NCBI GenBank assembly: GCA_947630045.1 | Contig: CANRGC010000011.1 | Coordinates: forward strand, 1 to 64,000 | Source: Candidatus Gastranaerophilales bacterium | Lineage (GTDB): Bacteria > Cyanobacteriota > Vampirovibrionia > Gastranaerophilales > Gastranaerophilaceae | DNA: 64,000 bases | Reading direction: 5' to 3' | In this document: positions 37,784 to 47,819 of the stretch, piece after piece | Layout of the letters: each line of letters begins with the position of its first letter | Numbering within the stretch: position 1 is the stretch's first letter | Position numbers and translations under genes: made by a program | The notes under the pieces: generated by a model | What the model saw: the letters and a program-made list of their open reading frames with translations, nothing else | Databases searched by the model: none | What the model was told of the DNA's origin: nothing

Positions 37784-39313
37784 TTAAAAATCTGAAAGCT
37801 TTTTGAATTTGACTAAAAACAAGGTGTCAAGAAAAGGGTCTTTTTTAATGTATATTATTTTGGCAGACTTGCTGTTTTCAAGAAAATTCAAAAACCTTAG
37901 TGCGTCATCTGTTTCTCTTTCGGTTTCAACGGAAATAGTATATGCAAAATAATAATCATTGTTGTTTTCAAGTTTGTTGAGCGCATTTTTTATATTTGTT
38001 TCATCATACGGAGAAAAATTTATAATATTGCCTTTTCCTTTTGATTCTTCTTTTTTTAAAACAAGCAAATAATAATAAAACTGACTTTGAAAAATATTTA
38101 AATTCCTTGAAAAATCGGGGTTTTCCGCCATTACCGTTTTAAAAAAGTTTCTTGTCGGGTTGTGGTTTATAATAAAATCTTGAGGACGTTTTTTTAAAGT
38201 GGAAAAAGTTGCGCATAAAATTAAAACAATAAGGATGATTGATGTAATTTTAGCCGGCTTTAAAAGGGTTAAAAATTGGCAAAAAATAAGAATTATGAAA
38301 GGGAGCAAAAATAACAAAAGTCTTCCCTGAAAAGGGTACATTTCCAAACAAGAGGCAAAAACCGTTATAATAAAGGGAAGAAAAATAAGAATGGCTTCTT
38401 TTATATTTTTATTTAAAATCATAATTAAACCGCCGCTTAAAATGAAGGGGAAATATGCCCGAGGGTTACTAAAAAGCGGACACAAAAAATTTATCCCCCC
38501 GCCGAAGGTTTGAAAAAAGTTTTTACTTAAAAAAGTGCCGCCATTATATTTTGACCAAAACATATACATATCGTCATAATTTGTGCCTATACAGGGACAG
38601 CAAAAATAAATGTAATAAGCCGAGAAGAAAATTTCGAGGGGAATAAAAAACGAAAAAAACTTTTTATAATTGAAATATTCTTCTTTTAAACTTTTATAAA
38701 TAAGATAAATAAACCCGCATGTTATAATTATGGGGGCTGTGATTGAGCATAACAAGAGCAAAGACAACAAAACGCTTTTTAAAAACAGTTTTAGGGCGGA
38801 ATTTTTTTTAAAGTCAGTATTTATAAAAATGTATAAGATAATAAGTGAGATAAGCATCTCAAAAGTATATTGTTTAAATTCCTGAGAAAAGCTTATGCTA
38901 AGCGGGTTAAAGGCAAGCAAGGCGGTGGCTGTAAGGGTTATATATCTGTTATTAAAAAGTTTTTTGGTTAAATATGCAAATAAAGGCAAAGTTAAAACCG
39001 ACGATATCATAGGAATAAATCTTAAAGCAAGGTCTGTATAATCTACGTTTCCCGTATTTCTTGCTATCTCAAACAAAAACTTACTTATAACAAGAAAAAC
39101 CGGCGGGGCAACCTGTAAGCTTAAAAGCGGGACAAAAAGTTCGGAAAAAGTTTTATCTATCATGTTCATTCCGAGAAGAATTTCATCTCCCCAGAAAGAT
39201 TGGTTATGCAAATATATTGAAATTCTATAAAAAATTCCGACACAAATTACAAGAAAAAGCACAAGATTAAAGCTTAAATCTTTTTTAGTTATATTTTTTA
39301 TCATTGTTTTCAT
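37784..39313 (-). CDS. Polytopic glycosyltransferase of the GT39/ArnT-like type
   Basis: A 509-residue membrane protein with about 10 to 11 hydrophobic segments and FWGDE in the first extracytoplasmic loop, the usual catalytic acid motif of PMT_2/RgtA-like enzymes that use polyprenyl-phosphate sugars. A C-terminal soluble domain of about 120 residues follows. It probably glycosylates a cell surface component; the acceptor is unknown. It stands alone between two terminators. ATG 39304 is a close alternative start. Confidence 0.8.
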   Translation of the reverse strand: MKTMIKNITKKDLSFNLVLFLVICVGIFYRISIYLHNQSFWGDEILLGMNMIDKTFSELFVPLLSLQVAPPVFLVISKFLFEIARNTGNVDYTDLALRFIPMISSVLTLPLFAYLTKKLFNNRYITLTATALLAFNPLSISFSQEFKQYTFEMLISLIILYIFINTDFKKNSALKLFLKSVLLSLLLLCSITAPIIITCGFIYLIYKSLKEEYFNYKKFFSFFIPLEIFFSAYYIYFCCPCIGTNYDDMYMFWSKYNGGTFLSKNFFQTFGGGINFLCPLFSNPRAYFPFILSGGLIMILNKNIKEAILIFLPFIITVFASCLEMYPFQGRLLLFLLPFIILIFCQFLTLLKPAKITSIILIVLILCATFSTLKKRPQDFIINHNPTRNFFKTVMAENPDFSRNLNIFQSQFYYYLLVLKKEESKGKGNIINFSPYDETNIKNALNKLENNNDYYFAYTISVETERETDDALRFLNFLENSKSAKIIYIKKDPFLDTLFLVKFKKLSDF

Positions 39314-39388
39314 ATATAGAGTAAAAGCATTTTTATTTAACAGTTTTATTATATTTGTTTTTTTAAAAACTGTCCAAATTTGTAATAA

Positions 39389-39425
39389 AAAAATCGAAAG
39401 CTTTAAAAACGCTTTCGATTTTTTG
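39389..39425 (-). terminator. Terminator of the alpha ribosomal operon
   Basis: AAATCGAAAGC pairs with GCTTTCGATTT, with T-runs on both strands, just after rpsI. Confidence 0.9.
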
Positions 39426-39429
39426 AAGA

Positions 39430-39834
39430 TTATCTTTTTGAGAACTGAAATCTCTTTCTTGCTCTTTTTCTTCCGTATTTCTTACGTTCTTTAACTCTTG
39501 CGTCTCTTGTAAGAAGCCCTTCCTGTTTCAAGATTGGCTTATATTCTTCATTCATCGCAAGAAGAGCTCTTGAGATTGCATGTTTAATTGCATCAGCTTG
39601 TGCGCTGACACCGCCGCCTAATGTCTTAACTCTGATGTCAAGCTTGTCTTGGTTATCTGTTAAAACAAGAGGTTTAAAAATTAACATCTCTAAAGAAGGA
39701 CGATTTCCGAAGTATCCTTTAAGAGTTTTGCCGTTAACGAAAATTCTGCCTTTGCCGGAAACAACTTTAGCAACGGCAATTGAGCATTTTCTTCTGCCTG
39801 TTTTTACAATTTCATTTTTATTGCTTGTTGCCAT
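39430..39834 (-). CDS. rpsI: 30S ribosomal protein S9
   Basis: A 134-residue protein with TGRRKCSIAVAKVVSGKG at the start and the basic tail KKYGRKRARKRFQFSKR that reaches the decoding site. It is the last gene of the operon and its ATG overlaps the rplM stop by one base. Confidence 0.97.
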   Translation of the reverse strand: MATSNKNEIVKTGRRKCSIAVAKVVSGKGRIFVNGKTLKGYFGNRPSLEMLIFKPLVLTDNQDKLDIRVKTLGGGVSAQADAIKHAISRALLAMNEEYKPILKQEGLLTRDARVKERKKYGRKRARKRFQFSKR

Positions 39835-40277
39835 TATTTGTTTTCTCCTTTAAATTCATATTTAACAGGTTTTTGAGCTTCGTGATTGTGTTTATCATCA
39901 ACATAAATTTTTAATTTTGTAAACTGTTGAGCGCCCAAAGTGTTATGAGGGAGCATGCCCTTTACAGCCTTTTCTAAAGGCAATCTTGCGTCTTTTTCCA
40001 TTAATTCTTTAAATGACGCACTTCTGAGCCCGCCCGGATACCCTGTATGGTGATAATAAATTTTATCAGTTTCTTTGTTGCCGCTTACTTTAATTTTGCC
40101 GGCATTTATAACGATAACAAAATCACCCGTATCAACGTTTGGCGTATATTGGGGTTTGTGTTTACCACGAAGAAGATTTGCAACAACAACTGCAACTCTG
40201 CCGAGGTTTTGACCGTCAGCGTCAATCAGGTGCCATTTTCTTTCTACTTCAAGCGGTTTTGCGCTATAAGTTTTCAT
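39834..40277 (-). CDS. rplM: 50S ribosomal protein L13
   Basis: The conserved N-terminus [19 protein letters not shown] fits a start at ATG 40277 (147 residues), with AAAGGC upstream. An ATG at 40295 would add only six residues. From 40277 the gene overlaps the truA end by 14 bp, indicating tight coupling. [19 protein letters not shown] and [13 protein letters not shown] are typical L13 segments. Confidence 0.96.
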   Translation of the reverse strand: MKTYSAKPLEVERKWHLIDADGQNLGRVAVVVANLLRGKHKPQYTPNVDTGDFVIVINAGKIKVSGNKETDKIYYHHTGYPGGLRSASFKELMEKDARLPLEKAVKGMLPHNTLGAQQFTKLKIYVDDKHNHEAQKPVKYEFKGENK

Positions 40278-41058
40278 TATATGTTTGCCTTTCATTTAGT
40301 TTATTTACATAGTCTATAGGATTATCGTATCCCGTTTTTATCAGTGTTAACCCGACGGAAGGAGCGTTTGCCCCCGCTTGTTTTCTTTCTTTTGAATTTA
40401 AAACTTCTTTCATATGAAAGGGGGTTAAATTTTTAGATTCAATAAAAAGAAGGGTTCCCACGATTGTTCTTACCATATTGTAGAGAAACCTGTTCCCGAC
40501 AATATCAATAAGAATATATTCCGATTTTCTTTCCGCAGAAGCCTTGTATATTGTGCAAACCTTTGCGGGGTTATCGGAATTTGATTTAAAAGCACTAAAG
40601 TCATGTTCGCCCAAAAGAAAATTTAAGGCTTCATTCATTCTTAAAACATCGAGTTTTATTCTTGTGTGAAATGCGTTCAAATCAAACGCAGAGCCTTGAA
40701 TTGAGTTGTTGATTTTATATCTGTAATGCCTGTAAGTTGCCGATTTTTGAGCATGAAACGAAGCAACAATGTTTTCAATTTCAAAAACCCTTAGCCCCTT
40801 TGGCAAGATAGAGTTTATTGATATCAAAAATTTATTTTTATCAATTATCTCAAACTCGCTGTCAAAGTGTGCAGCCTGTGAATAAGCGCTAACACCTCTG
40901 TCTGTTCTTCCGGACATTATAACTTTTGTGTTTTTATTTTTTGTCAAAGTGCAAATTGCTTTAATTAATTCTCCTTGAACGGTAGGTTCCTGTTTTTGAA
41001 TTTGTGAGCCAAAAAATTCGGAACCCAAATATTCAAAAGAAATTTTATACCTTTTCAA
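40264..41058 (-). CDS. truA: tRNA pseudouridine(38-40) synthase
   Basis: A 264-residue pseudouridine synthase. The catalytic aspartate lies in [17 protein letters not shown], and the C-terminal motif [14 protein letters not shown] is present. It modifies uridines 38-40 in the anticodon stem. Placement between rplQ and rplM is the arrangement seen in cyanobacteria and, with extra genes, in Bacillus. Confidence 0.96.
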   Translation of the reverse strand: MKRYKISFEYLGSEFFGSQIQKQEPTVQGELIKAICTLTKNKNTKVIMSGRTDRGVSAYSQAAHFDSEFEIIDKNKFLISINSILPKGLRVFEIENIVASFHAQKSATYRHYRYKINNSIQGSAFDLNAFHTRIKLDVLRMNEALNFLLGEHDFSAFKSNSDNPAKVCTIYKASAERKSEYILIDIVGNRFLYNMVRTIVGTLLFIESKNLTPFHMKEVLNSKERKQAGANAPSVGLTLIKTGYDNPIDYVNKLNERQTYNENL

Positions 41059-41060
41059 TT

Positions 41061-41489
41061 TTATACCAATTGAATAAGTGCCATTTCGGCAGCGTCGCCA
41101 CGGCGTGGAGTTAATCTTAAAATTCTTGTATATCCGCCGTTTCTTGCTGCATATTTTTTGCCGATAACGACAAACAACTGTCTTAAAACAGACTGTTTCG
41201 GAAGCTTTTCGCCTTCGGCTAAAGTTTCTTTAACTTCGCCTGTTTCAGGGTTAATATAGTTGTTTGTTTCTTTATCGAAAATGAATTTAAGAGCTTGTCT
41301 TCTTGAAGCAAGATCGCCTTTTTTTGCGAATGAAATTATATTTTCGGCATAAGGCTTCAATGCTTTTGCTCTTGCCATTGTTGTTGTTATTTCACCGTTT
41401 AAGAAAAGCTCAGTTGCTAAAGAACGCAAAAGGGCGCTTCTTTGGTCACTTGCCTTTGATAAATGATGTTTTTTGCATTGGTGTCTCAT
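41061..41489 (-). CDS. rplQ: 50S ribosomal protein L17
   Basis: A 142-residue protein with RSALLRSLATELFLNGEITTT and the ending GDAAEMALIQLV. A lineage insert of about 25 residues (DKETNNYINPETGEVKET) makes it longer than the roughly 116-residue common form. It follows rpoA in the usual order. Confidence 0.96.
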   Translation of the reverse strand: MRHQCKKHHLSKASDQRSALLRSLATELFLNGEITTTMARAKALKPYAENIISFAKKGDLASRRQALKFIFDKETNNYINPETGEVKETLAEGEKLPKQSVLRQLFVVIGKKYAARNGGYTRILRLTPRRGDAAEMALIQLV

Positions 41490-41506
41490 TTTTATCTACC
41501 TTTTTC

Positions 41507-42487
41507 TTATATTAATTCTAAATCGTCTACACCTTCAGGGTTTGGTTGAAGGTCTAAACCAAGTTCGTGTAATTTTTCAATGACTTCATCCGATGATTTT
41601 TTACCGAAGTTTTTAATGTTCAATAAATCATGTTCCGATTTTTTCAATAATTCAGCCATTGAGTTTATGCTTGCTCTTTTTAAACAGTTGTAAGCTCTTA
41701 CTGAAAGTTCCAAATCTTCAATTGTATAATTTGAAGTTTGTTCTTCTGCCTGTTCTTCAACAACATCTTCGGTTATAACTTGTGAAGTAACAGGTTGACC
41801 CGTAATTGCGGCAATTTGTTTAAAGTGGTCAATTAAGAGGTTTGCTGCCTTTGCAAGAGCAACGTTAACATCAACTGAGCCGTTTGACCAAATTTCAAGA
41901 GTTAACTTGTCATAGTCAAGAACTTCGCCGACACGAGCCGGTTCAACAACATAGCTTACACGTTTGATAGGCATAAAAGCTGCGTCAATCGGAAGCATAT
42001 CAATTGCCATACCGTTCTTTTGTTCTTTAAGAGGGTCAATGTTTATGTATCCTTTTCCTGTGCTTACAACAATGTCAGCGTGGAATGAACCGCCTTGAGC
42101 AATTGTACAAATAAGGCAATCGGGGTTAACGATTTTAACGCCCGCAGGAAGCTGTATATCAGAAGCCAAAACCGGACCTTCTTTTGTAGCGTCAATTCTC
42201 AAGTGTTGGTCTTCGGGTGAATCGCATTTTAAAACAAGCGATTTTAAGTTCAACATAATGTCGATAACATCTTCAACAATTCCTGGAATTGAAGTGTATT
42301 CATGAGTAATGCCTTCAATTCTGACTGCCGTAACTGCGGCACCTTCAAGGCTTGATAATAAAACACGTCTTAAAGAGTTACCGATTGTTGCGCCATATCC
42401 TCTTTCCAAAGGCTCAATAAAGAATTTTCCGTATTGAGAACCGTCTGAGCTTGTTGTTGTATTTACATTTTTAATTTTAAGTTCCAT
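41507..42487 (-). CDS. rpoA: RNA polymerase alpha subunit
   Basis: A 326-residue alpha subunit. The N-terminal dimerisation domain includes GYGATIGNSLRRVLLSS. A linker of about 25 residues joins the C-terminal domain with SVRAYNCLKRASINSMAEL and KNFGKKSSDEV, which binds UP elements and activators. It sits between rpsD and rplQ. Confidence 0.97.
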   Translation of the reverse strand: MELKIKNVNTTTSSDGSQYGKFFIEPLERGYGATIGNSLRRVLLSSLEGAAVTAVRIEGITHEYTSIPGIVEDVIDIMLNLKSLVLKCDSPEDQHLRIDATKEGPVLASDIQLPAGVKIVNPDCLICTIAQGGSFHADIVVSTGKGYINIDPLKEQKNGMAIDMLPIDAAFMPIKRVSYVVEPARVGEVLDYDKLTLEIWSNGSVDVNVALAKAANLLIDHFKQIAAITGQPVTSQVITEDVVEEQAEEQTSNYTIEDLELSVRAYNCLKRASINSMAELLKKSEHDLLNIKNFGKKSSDEVIEKLHELGLDLQPNPEGVDDLELI

Positions 42488-42502
42488 TAATTTCTCTCCT
42501 AA

Positions 42503-43105
42503 TTATTTAGAATAATATTCAATAACGAGTTGTTCTTTGAACTCAGGATCCATTTCTTCTCTTTCAGGGACTCTGTCGAATGTTATTTGCATGTTGTCAT
42601 AATCAACAGTGAGCCAAGCAAAATTAAGAGCCATATCTATTGATTCTTTAACAGCCTTAACAAAGTTTTTGCTTGATTCTTTAAGGCTTATGACATCTCC
42701 CGCTTTTAAAATGTATGAAGGAACGTCAACTTTTTTGCCGTTAACCAAAACATGAGCGTGGTTAACAATTTGCCTTGCCTGTTTTCTTGTAATTGCAAAA
42801 CCGGCTCTGAATAAGACGTTATCAAGTCTGCTTTCAAGAGTTTGTAACATTATGGTGCCGGTAACGCCGGTCTTTCTTGAAGCCTTTTCATAATATTTTG
42901 CAAACTGTTTTTCAGAAACAAGATATGTTAATCTGATTTTTTGTTTTTCTTTTAATTGAAGCGCATAGTCTGAAGGTTTCTTTCTCATTGCGCCGTGTTG
43001 ACCTGAAGCGGTCGTTCTCATTGATGATGTTAATTTGCGATTTGATAAATCTTTAACACCGAAATTTCTAAATAATTTATTAGAAGGTCCTGTATATCTA
43101 GACAA
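42503..43105 (-). CDS. rpsD: 30S ribosomal protein S4
   Basis: A 200-residue protein beginning SRYTGPSNKLFRNFGV, with the S4 RNA-binding domain in ESRLDNVLFRAGFAITRKQA. It initiates 30S assembly and often represses its operon. Its presence in the alpha operon differs from typical cyanobacteria, where rpsD is elsewhere. Confidence 0.97.
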   Translation of the reverse strand: MSRYTGPSNKLFRNFGVKDLSNRKLTSSMRTTASGQHGAMRKKPSDYALQLKEKQKIRLTYLVSEKQFAKYYEKASRKTGVTGTIMLQTLESRLDNVLFRAGFAITRKQARQIVNHAHVLVNGKKVDVPSYILKAGDVISLKESSKNFVKAVKESIDMALNFAWLTVDYDNMQITFDRVPEREEMDPEFKEQLVIEYYSK

Positions 43106-43122
43106 TTTTATATCTCCTTACG

Positions 43123-43509
43123 TTATACTCTACGTTTTTTAGGAGGACGGCATCCGTTATGAGGGATAGGCGTAACATCCTTGATTAGTGTAATTTCAAG
43201 ACCGGCTGCCTGAATTGCTCTTATGGCAGTTTCTCTTCCTGAGCCCGGGCCTTTAACAAAAACTTCAACTTTTTTCATTCCTTGGTCAACCGATTTTTTA
43301 GCAACCAATTCAGCCGCTGATTGTGCAGCAAACGGAGTTCCTTTTCTTGCGCCTTTAAAGCCGCAAGCACCGGCTGAAGCCCAGGCAACAGCGTTGCCTT
43401 GAGTATCTGTTGAAGTTACAATGGTGTTATTAAATGTGCTTTGAATATGCACAACACCCTGTAAAATATTTTTTCTTTCTTTCTTTTTGGTTTTTATTGG
43501 TTTTGCCAT
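43123..43509 (-). CDS. rpsK: 30S ribosomal protein S11
   Basis: A 128-residue protein with [20 protein letters not shown] and the C-terminal [16 protein letters not shown]. It is part of the 30S platform. It lies between rpsM and rpsD. Confidence 0.97.
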   Translation of the reverse strand: MAKPIKTKKKERKNILQGVVHIQSTFNNTIVTSTDTQGNAVAWASAGACGFKGARKGTPFAAQSAAELVAKKSVDQGMKKVEVFVKGPGSGRETAIRAIQAAGLEITLIKDVTPIPHNGCRPPKKRRV

Positions 43510-43559
43510 TATATTATTCCTTTGTACCTTTACTTAACTGTTTCAAAGCTATTGTTTAA

Positions 43560-43931
43560 CTAAGCTTTTTTCTTAGCTGCAATAGGCCCTGTCTTTTTGC
43601 CTCTGCGTGTTCTTGCATTGGTTTTAGTTCTCTGACCTCTGACAGGAAGTTTCTTTTTGTGGCGGTATCCTCTGTAGGAACCGATTTCCTGTAATCTTTT
43701 AATGTTTAAAGATTCATTTCTTTTTAAGTCACCTTCGATTGTGTAGTGAGCGATTTCATTTCTGAGTTTTTTGATATCTTCATCGGTTAAATCGTCGGTT
43801 CTTAAGTCTTCAGATATGTTACATGCCGCCAAGATATTTTTGGAAGCGGTAGGTCCGATTCCGTAAATATAGGTAAGCGCTATAACCATTCTTTTGTTAC
43901 GGGGTAAATCAACCCCAACAAGTCTTGCCAT
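43560..43931 (-). CDS. rpsM: 30S ribosomal protein S13
   Basis: A 123-residue protein beginning [19 protein letters not shown] and then YIYGIG, very like cyanobacterial S13, with the basic tail after [14 protein letters not shown]. It contacts the 50S at the head bridge. Confidence 0.97.
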   Translation of the reverse strand: MARLVGVDLPRNKRMVIALTYIYGIGPTASKNILAACNISEDLRTDDLTDEDIKKLRNEIAHYTIEGDLKRNESLNIKRLQEIGSYRGYRHKKKLPVRGQRTKTNARTRRGKKTGPIAAKKKA

Positions 43932-44012
43932 ATTATTTTATTCTCCTATGATTGTTTTCTTTTTACTTTGCGAAATAAATTCGCTTTAATATTTTTGCAA
44001 ATAGCGCAAAAA

Positions 44013-44129
44013 CTATCCTTGTCTTTGTTTATGTTTAGGATATTTTTTGCAAACGACAGTAACTCTGCCTCTTCTTTTTATCACTTTGCAATCTTTACAT
44101 ATTGGTTTTACTGATGCTCTGACTTTCAT
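44013..44129 (-). CDS. rpmJ: 50S ribosomal protein L36
   Basis: A 38-residue protein read directly from the sequence: it starts [20 protein letters not shown] and ends [11 protein letters not shown]. The zinc ligands C11, C14, C27 and H33 are all present, so it is the zinc-binding (C+) type. It lies between infA and rpsM, its usual position. It is short and easily missed by length cut-offs. Confidence 0.95.
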   Translation of the reverse strand: MKVRASVKPICKDCKVIKRRGRVTVVCKKYPKHKQRQG

Positions 44130-44144
44130 TTTTTGTTTTCCTTT

Positions 44145-44360
44145 TTATTTAAGTCTGTATGTAATTCTGCCTCTTGTTAAGTCGTATGGGGTCATTTCAA
44201 CTTTTACTTTATCTCCGGGAAGAATTCTTATGAAATTTTTTCTGATTTTTCCCGAGATGTGCGCAAGAATTTCATGCCCGTTTTCCAATTCAACTCGAAA
44301 CATTGCATTCGGCATTGCTTCTAAAATTGTGCCTTCAAATTCTATTACATCTTTTGACAT
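44145..44360 (-). CDS. infA: Translation initiation factor IF-1
   Basis: A 71-residue S1/OB-fold protein with [20 protein letters not shown] and the conserved [19 protein letters not shown]. It binds the 30S A site during initiation. AAAAAGGATAC precedes the ATG. It is the first gene of the operon visible here. Confidence 0.97.
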   Translation of the reverse strand: MSKDVIEFEGTILEAMPNAMFRVELENGHEILAHISGKIRKNFIRILPGDKVKVEMTPYDLTRGRITYRLK

Positions 44361-44713
44361 TTGTATCCTTTTTGTTCATTAATGCTTGTGCAAAAAGGGT
44401 TTTTGCCCTTATGCATAACTAATAATACATGTTGAATATTCAAAAGCAAGCAGAAATAACGAATTTATAGAAATTTTTATACTTTTTTTAACATTGTTTT
44501 TTTATATTTAAAACTTTTTAATTGTTTTTTATTATTTTATTTTTCAGTTATATATGGTCTTTAGAAAATTTCTTTAACTTTTGTAACAATTTTAATATGT
44601 TTTATCTATATTTAAACAATTTAATAAAAACTTATCAAAACCAACTTTCTTGCCGATTTTTATTCGGTTAGCCCGTGTTTATGTTATAATCATTCAAAAA
44701 AAGAGGATGTTTA
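44361..44713. other. Divergent intergenic region, infA and the UbiA gene
   Basis: A 353-bp, very AT-rich stretch with no gene. Close to infA it has GGGTTTTTGCCC (44398-44409), an inverted repeat that would form a small hairpin in the operon leader. On the right, TATAAT at 44685-44690 and AGAGGAT serve the UbiA gene. Long A/T tracts in the middle could act as UP elements for the ribosomal operon. No RNA family was recognised. Confidence 0.5.
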
Positions 44714-45790
44714 ATGAAAAAAATTAATTTTGAAAACTTTAAAAGTCTGACAAGAGCATATACGCTGCCTATGTCTGTTTTCCCGTTTTTGGTCGGATAT
44801 TTTCTTTATCTCGAACGTTTCACAAAAGAACCGTTTTATATTATATATCAACTCATAAGCGGCGGTCTTCTTGTTAAAACAATTTTTATGCTCATAGGGC
44901 TTGTTTGCGCCCATATGTTTGCAAACCTTTTTGACGACTATATTGACGTTAAAAAACAGTTAAATAAGGGTCTGTCTTTAAATGAAATCGACTTTAAAAG
45001 CAAAAGAAAAGCCGTTAAAATTCTTGACGGAACTTATTCAATGCAAGATGTTAAAACCGTTTTAAGAAATTTGGCAATTGTTGCCGTTATTTGTGCGCTT
45101 TATTTTATATGCCACAGCGGGCCTGTTTCAATTGTTTATATTCTGTTGGGCGCACTTTTAACCTTATTTTATCCCCGTTCTTCAAAATACGGGCTTTCAG
45201 AACTTACCATCGGCATTGTTTTCGGACCTCTTCTTGTAAACGGCGTGTGCCAATGTCTTTTGGGACAATTTGAAACTGAAGTCTTTCTTATTTCCGTTGC
45301 AGTCGGTGCTATAACTTCCATTCTTGCAATAACACAAGGCATTATGGACTATGAATTTGATAAGCCTTCGGGGAAAAAGAGTTTGTGTGTTGTTTTAAAC
45401 AATAAAGAGCATACTATTTATATCATTGCGCTTTTGATTGTTGTATCTTGTTTGGATATTTATATTAATTATTCAAACAGTCTTCTTTGCGGCAATCTTC
45501 TTTTCATTCCGATTGCGCTTGCGATTTTTATAGGCGGAAAGCTTGTTCTTTCGCTTTTTGATTATATTGAAATTAAAGATGTAAAATTCATTCCGAAGTG
45601 GTATTTCGGACCTATGGAAAATTTTGACAAAATCAAAGAAAAACATTTTGATTATTATATGTACAGATTTTATCTCGCAAGAAATCTTGCCGTATTTTTC
45701 AATCTCGGCATAATCATTGCGCTTATAATTTCTTATATATTTGAGGCGTGTATTTTGCCTTCGGGAACGATTTTGATTTTTGTTCACTAA
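44714..45790 (+). CDS. UbiA family prenyltransferase
   Basis: A 358-residue membrane protein with about 8 to 9 transmembrane helices. The two aspartate-rich motifs are NLFDDYIDVKK (near residue 75) and MDYEFDKPSGKKS (near 215). These bind the Mg-prenyl diphosphate. The family includes MenA (menaquinone synthesis), UbiA and others; the substrate cannot be fixed because no quinone genes are adjacent. TATAAT at 44685 and AGAGGAT precede it. Confidence 0.85.
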   Translation: MKKINFENFKSLTRAYTLPMSVFPFLVGYFLYLERFTKEPFYIIYQLISGGLLVKTIFMLIGLVCAHMFANLFDDYIDVKKQLNKGLSLNEIDFKSKRKAVKILDGTYSMQDVKTVLRNLAIVAVICALYFICHSGPVSIVYILLGALLTLFYPRSSKYGLSELTIGIVFGPLLVNGVCQCLLGQFETEVFLISVAVGAITSILAITQGIMDYEFDKPSGKKSLCVVLNNKEHTIYIIALLIVVSCLDIYINYSNSLLCGNLLFIPIALAIFIGGKLVLSLFDYIEIKDVKFIPKWYFGPMENFDKIKEKHFDYYMYRFYLARNLAVFFNLGIIIALIISYIFEACILPSGTILIFVH

Positions 45791-45803
45791 TTTGGAGAAA
45801 TTT

Positions 45804-46283
45804 ATGATAGATTTTACAATTTCAACAACTTCATTTGAAAATGGCGCAACACTTCCCATGGAACAGGTTTTAAATGCCCATGGCTGCACGGGAAGCAATA
45901 TCTCTCCCGATTTAAAATGGGAAAACCCGCCATACGGCACAAAAGAATATGCTTTAATTGTCCATGACCCTGATGCGCCGGTGTTAAACGGCTGGTATCA
46001 TTGGATAGTTTTAAATATTCCCTTGGAAAAAACGTCTTTTAAAAAAGGCGAAAAAATTATGCCCCCTATGGTTGAAACGGGAACGAGTTTCAGCGATATT
46101 AAAGGATACGGCGGGGCTTGCCCTCCCATAGGACACGGAATTCACCATTACAACTTTACAATTTATGCTCTTTCAAAGCCTCTGGATGATGGTGTAAAAA
46201 AGCTTTCTCCGGTTGAAATTGAAAGAAAAGTAAAAGAAAATTCAATAAAAAGCGCAACTTTGTATGCAATTTATCAAAGATAG
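45804..46283 (+). CDS. YbhB/YbcL family PEBP-like protein
   Basis: From ATG 45804 (GGAG upstream) the protein has 159 residues; a TTG at 45780 inside the UbiA gene is rejected. It shows the PEBP ligand site motifs LIVHDPDAP, YHWIVLNIP and GYGGACPPIGHGIHHYNF. Bacterial members are small cytosolic proteins of unclear function, one a kinase-inhibitor homologue. It lies 13 bp after the UbiA gene. Confidence 0.9.
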   Translation: MIDFTISTTSFENGATLPMEQVLNAHGCTGSNISPDLKWENPPYGTKEYALIVHDPDAPVLNGWYHWIVLNIPLEKTSFKKGEKIMPPMVETGTSFSDIKGYGGACPPIGHGIHHYNFTIYALSKPLDDGVKKLSPVEIERKVKENSIKSATLYAIYQR

Positions 46284-46350
46284 TCTGAATTATTGATTTG
46301 CCCACCTTCATTTAACATGTTATATTAAGAAAAAAACAGAAAGGTTGTTT

Positions 46351-46785
46351 ATGTTCGGGTTTGAATTATGGACAGTTTATGCAATTATTACCGCTATTTC
46401 AATTTTAATTGAAATCATGTTCCCTACAATGTTTTGCATTAATTTTGCTCTTGCGGGTTTAATAACTTCGGTTGTTTCGCTTTTCTGGGGCAGTTTCTAT
46501 CAAACTCTTGTTCTTTTCTTAGTTTTATCGGCATTATTTATTATTTTTGTAAAGCCGTTACTTATAAAACTTTTGAAAAAAGATACCCATACCGATTTTA
46601 ATTCTCAGTATTTGGGAAAAATCGTTCCTGCAATTGAACCAATTAACACAAAATCAGGCGCAGTATCAATTTATGAAGAAAGATGGGAAGCAAGAGTTAA
46701 AGAAGGTTGCGATGAAATTGCGCAGGGTTCTGATGTCAGAATTATCGGCAATGATAGCTTAGTGTTACTTGTGGAAAAAATATAA
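46351..46785 (+). CDS. NfeD family membrane protein
   Basis: A 144-residue short NfeD-type protein with four hydrophobic segments in the first 75 residues and a C-terminal OB-like domain (LGKIVPAIEPINTKSGAVSI, GSDVRIIGNDSLVLLV). There is no serine-protease domain. Such proteins partner with stomatin-like SPFH proteins, which is the next gene, 10 bp on. The start is ATG 46351 with AAAGG upstream; a TTG two codons earlier is rejected. Confidence 0.88.
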   Translation: MFGFELWTVYAIITAISILIEIMFPTMFCINFALAGLITSVVSLFWGSFYQTLVLFLVLSALFIIFVKPLLIKLLKKDTHTDFNSQYLGKIVPAIEPINTKSGAVSIYEERWEARVKEGCDEIAQGSDVRIIGNDSLVLLVEKI

Positions 46786-46795
46786 GGAGTTTAAA

Positions 46796-47770
46796 ATGGA
46801 ATTTACATTTTTAATCATTGTGCTTGTCGCTTTGATAGCTTTTGTTGCAAAAGGAATAATTATTGTTCAGCAACAAGAAGCCGTTGTTATTCAAAGGTTT
46901 GGTCAATATTTAAAAATTTTATCGGCGGGAATTCACTGGATAGTTCCGATTATTGACGCCCCGAGACCCATGTTAAAAATTGAAAAAAACAAAACATTGA
47001 GCGGAGAGGTTTATTCCGTTGTGAAATATTCCCCTCGTATAGATTTAAGGGAAACCGTTTATGATTTTCCCCGCCAAAACGTAATTACGAAAGATAACGT
47101 TACAATCAGTATTAATGCGCTTTTATATTTCCAGATAATTGACGCAAAAAGGGCAATTTATTCAATTGAAAACCTTCCTGAAGCTATTGAAAAATTAACT
47201 CAAACAAACTTAAGAAACCTTGTCGGTCAGCTTGCGCTTGATGAAACCCTTGTTTCACGTGACATAATTAACGACAAACTGAGAGAAATTTTGGATAAAG
47301 CTACCGACAAATGGGGCGTTAAAGTTAACAGGGTTGAACTTCAAGACATTGTTCCCCCCGCTTCAATTCAACAGGCAATGGAAAAAGAAAAGAAAGCCGA
47401 ACAAGACAGACGTGCTACAATTCTTGAAGCTGAAGGTATTAAAAAATCCGCAATTTTAACCGCAGAAGGTGAAAAAATGGCAGCCATTAACAAGGCGGAA
47501 GGTGAAAAACAAGCTGAAATTTTAAGAGCGGAAGGTGTTGCTCAGGCACGTATTATTGAAGCTGACGCCGAAAAAGAAGCAATCGCAAGAATAATAGGTG
47601 CGCTTGCCGATAAAGGCAAACCTGACCAATATTTAATTGCAATGAAATATTTGGAAACAATGACTGCAATTACAAACGGTGCAAACAATAAAGTGGTTTA
47701 TATGCCTTATGAAGCAACCGGCATTTTAAGTTCCGTTGACGGCATTAAACAAATGTTTGACAAAAACTAA
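46796..47770 (+). CDS. SPFH/stomatin-like protein (QmcA type)
   Basis: A 324-residue protein with an N-terminal transmembrane segment (residues 2-22), an SPFH domain (QQQEAVVIQRFGQY to about 200) and a coiled Ala/Glu-rich region (AEGEKMAAINKAEGEKQAEI). It forms oligomeric rings on the membrane, probably with NfeD. The start is ATG 46796 (AAGGAG upstream), not the earlier TTG. Confidence 0.93.
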   Translation: MEFTFLIIVLVALIAFVAKGIIIVQQQEAVVIQRFGQYLKILSAGIHWIVPIIDAPRPMLKIEKNKTLSGEVYSVVKYSPRIDLRETVYDFPRQNVITKDNVTISINALLYFQIIDAKRAIYSIENLPEAIEKLTQTNLRNLVGQLALDETLVSRDIINDKLREILDKATDKWGVKVNRVELQDIVPPASIQQAMEKEKKAEQDRRATILEAEGIKKSAILTAEGEKMAAINKAEGEKQAEILRAEGVAQARIIEADAEKEAIARIIGALADKGKPDQYLIAMKYLETMTAITNGANNKVVYMPYEATGILSSVDGIKQMFDKN

Positions 47771-47787
47771 AAAGTAAAAAATAAATT

Positions 47788-47819
47788 AAAACCCTTGGAC
47801 AATCTCCAAGGGTTTTTTA
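47788..47819. terminator. Terminator between the SPFH gene and the AbrB gene
   Basis: AAACCCTTGGA pairs with TCCAAGGGTTT, followed by T6 on the plus strand and A-rich on the other. It overlaps the AbrB gene's stop. Confidence 0.9.
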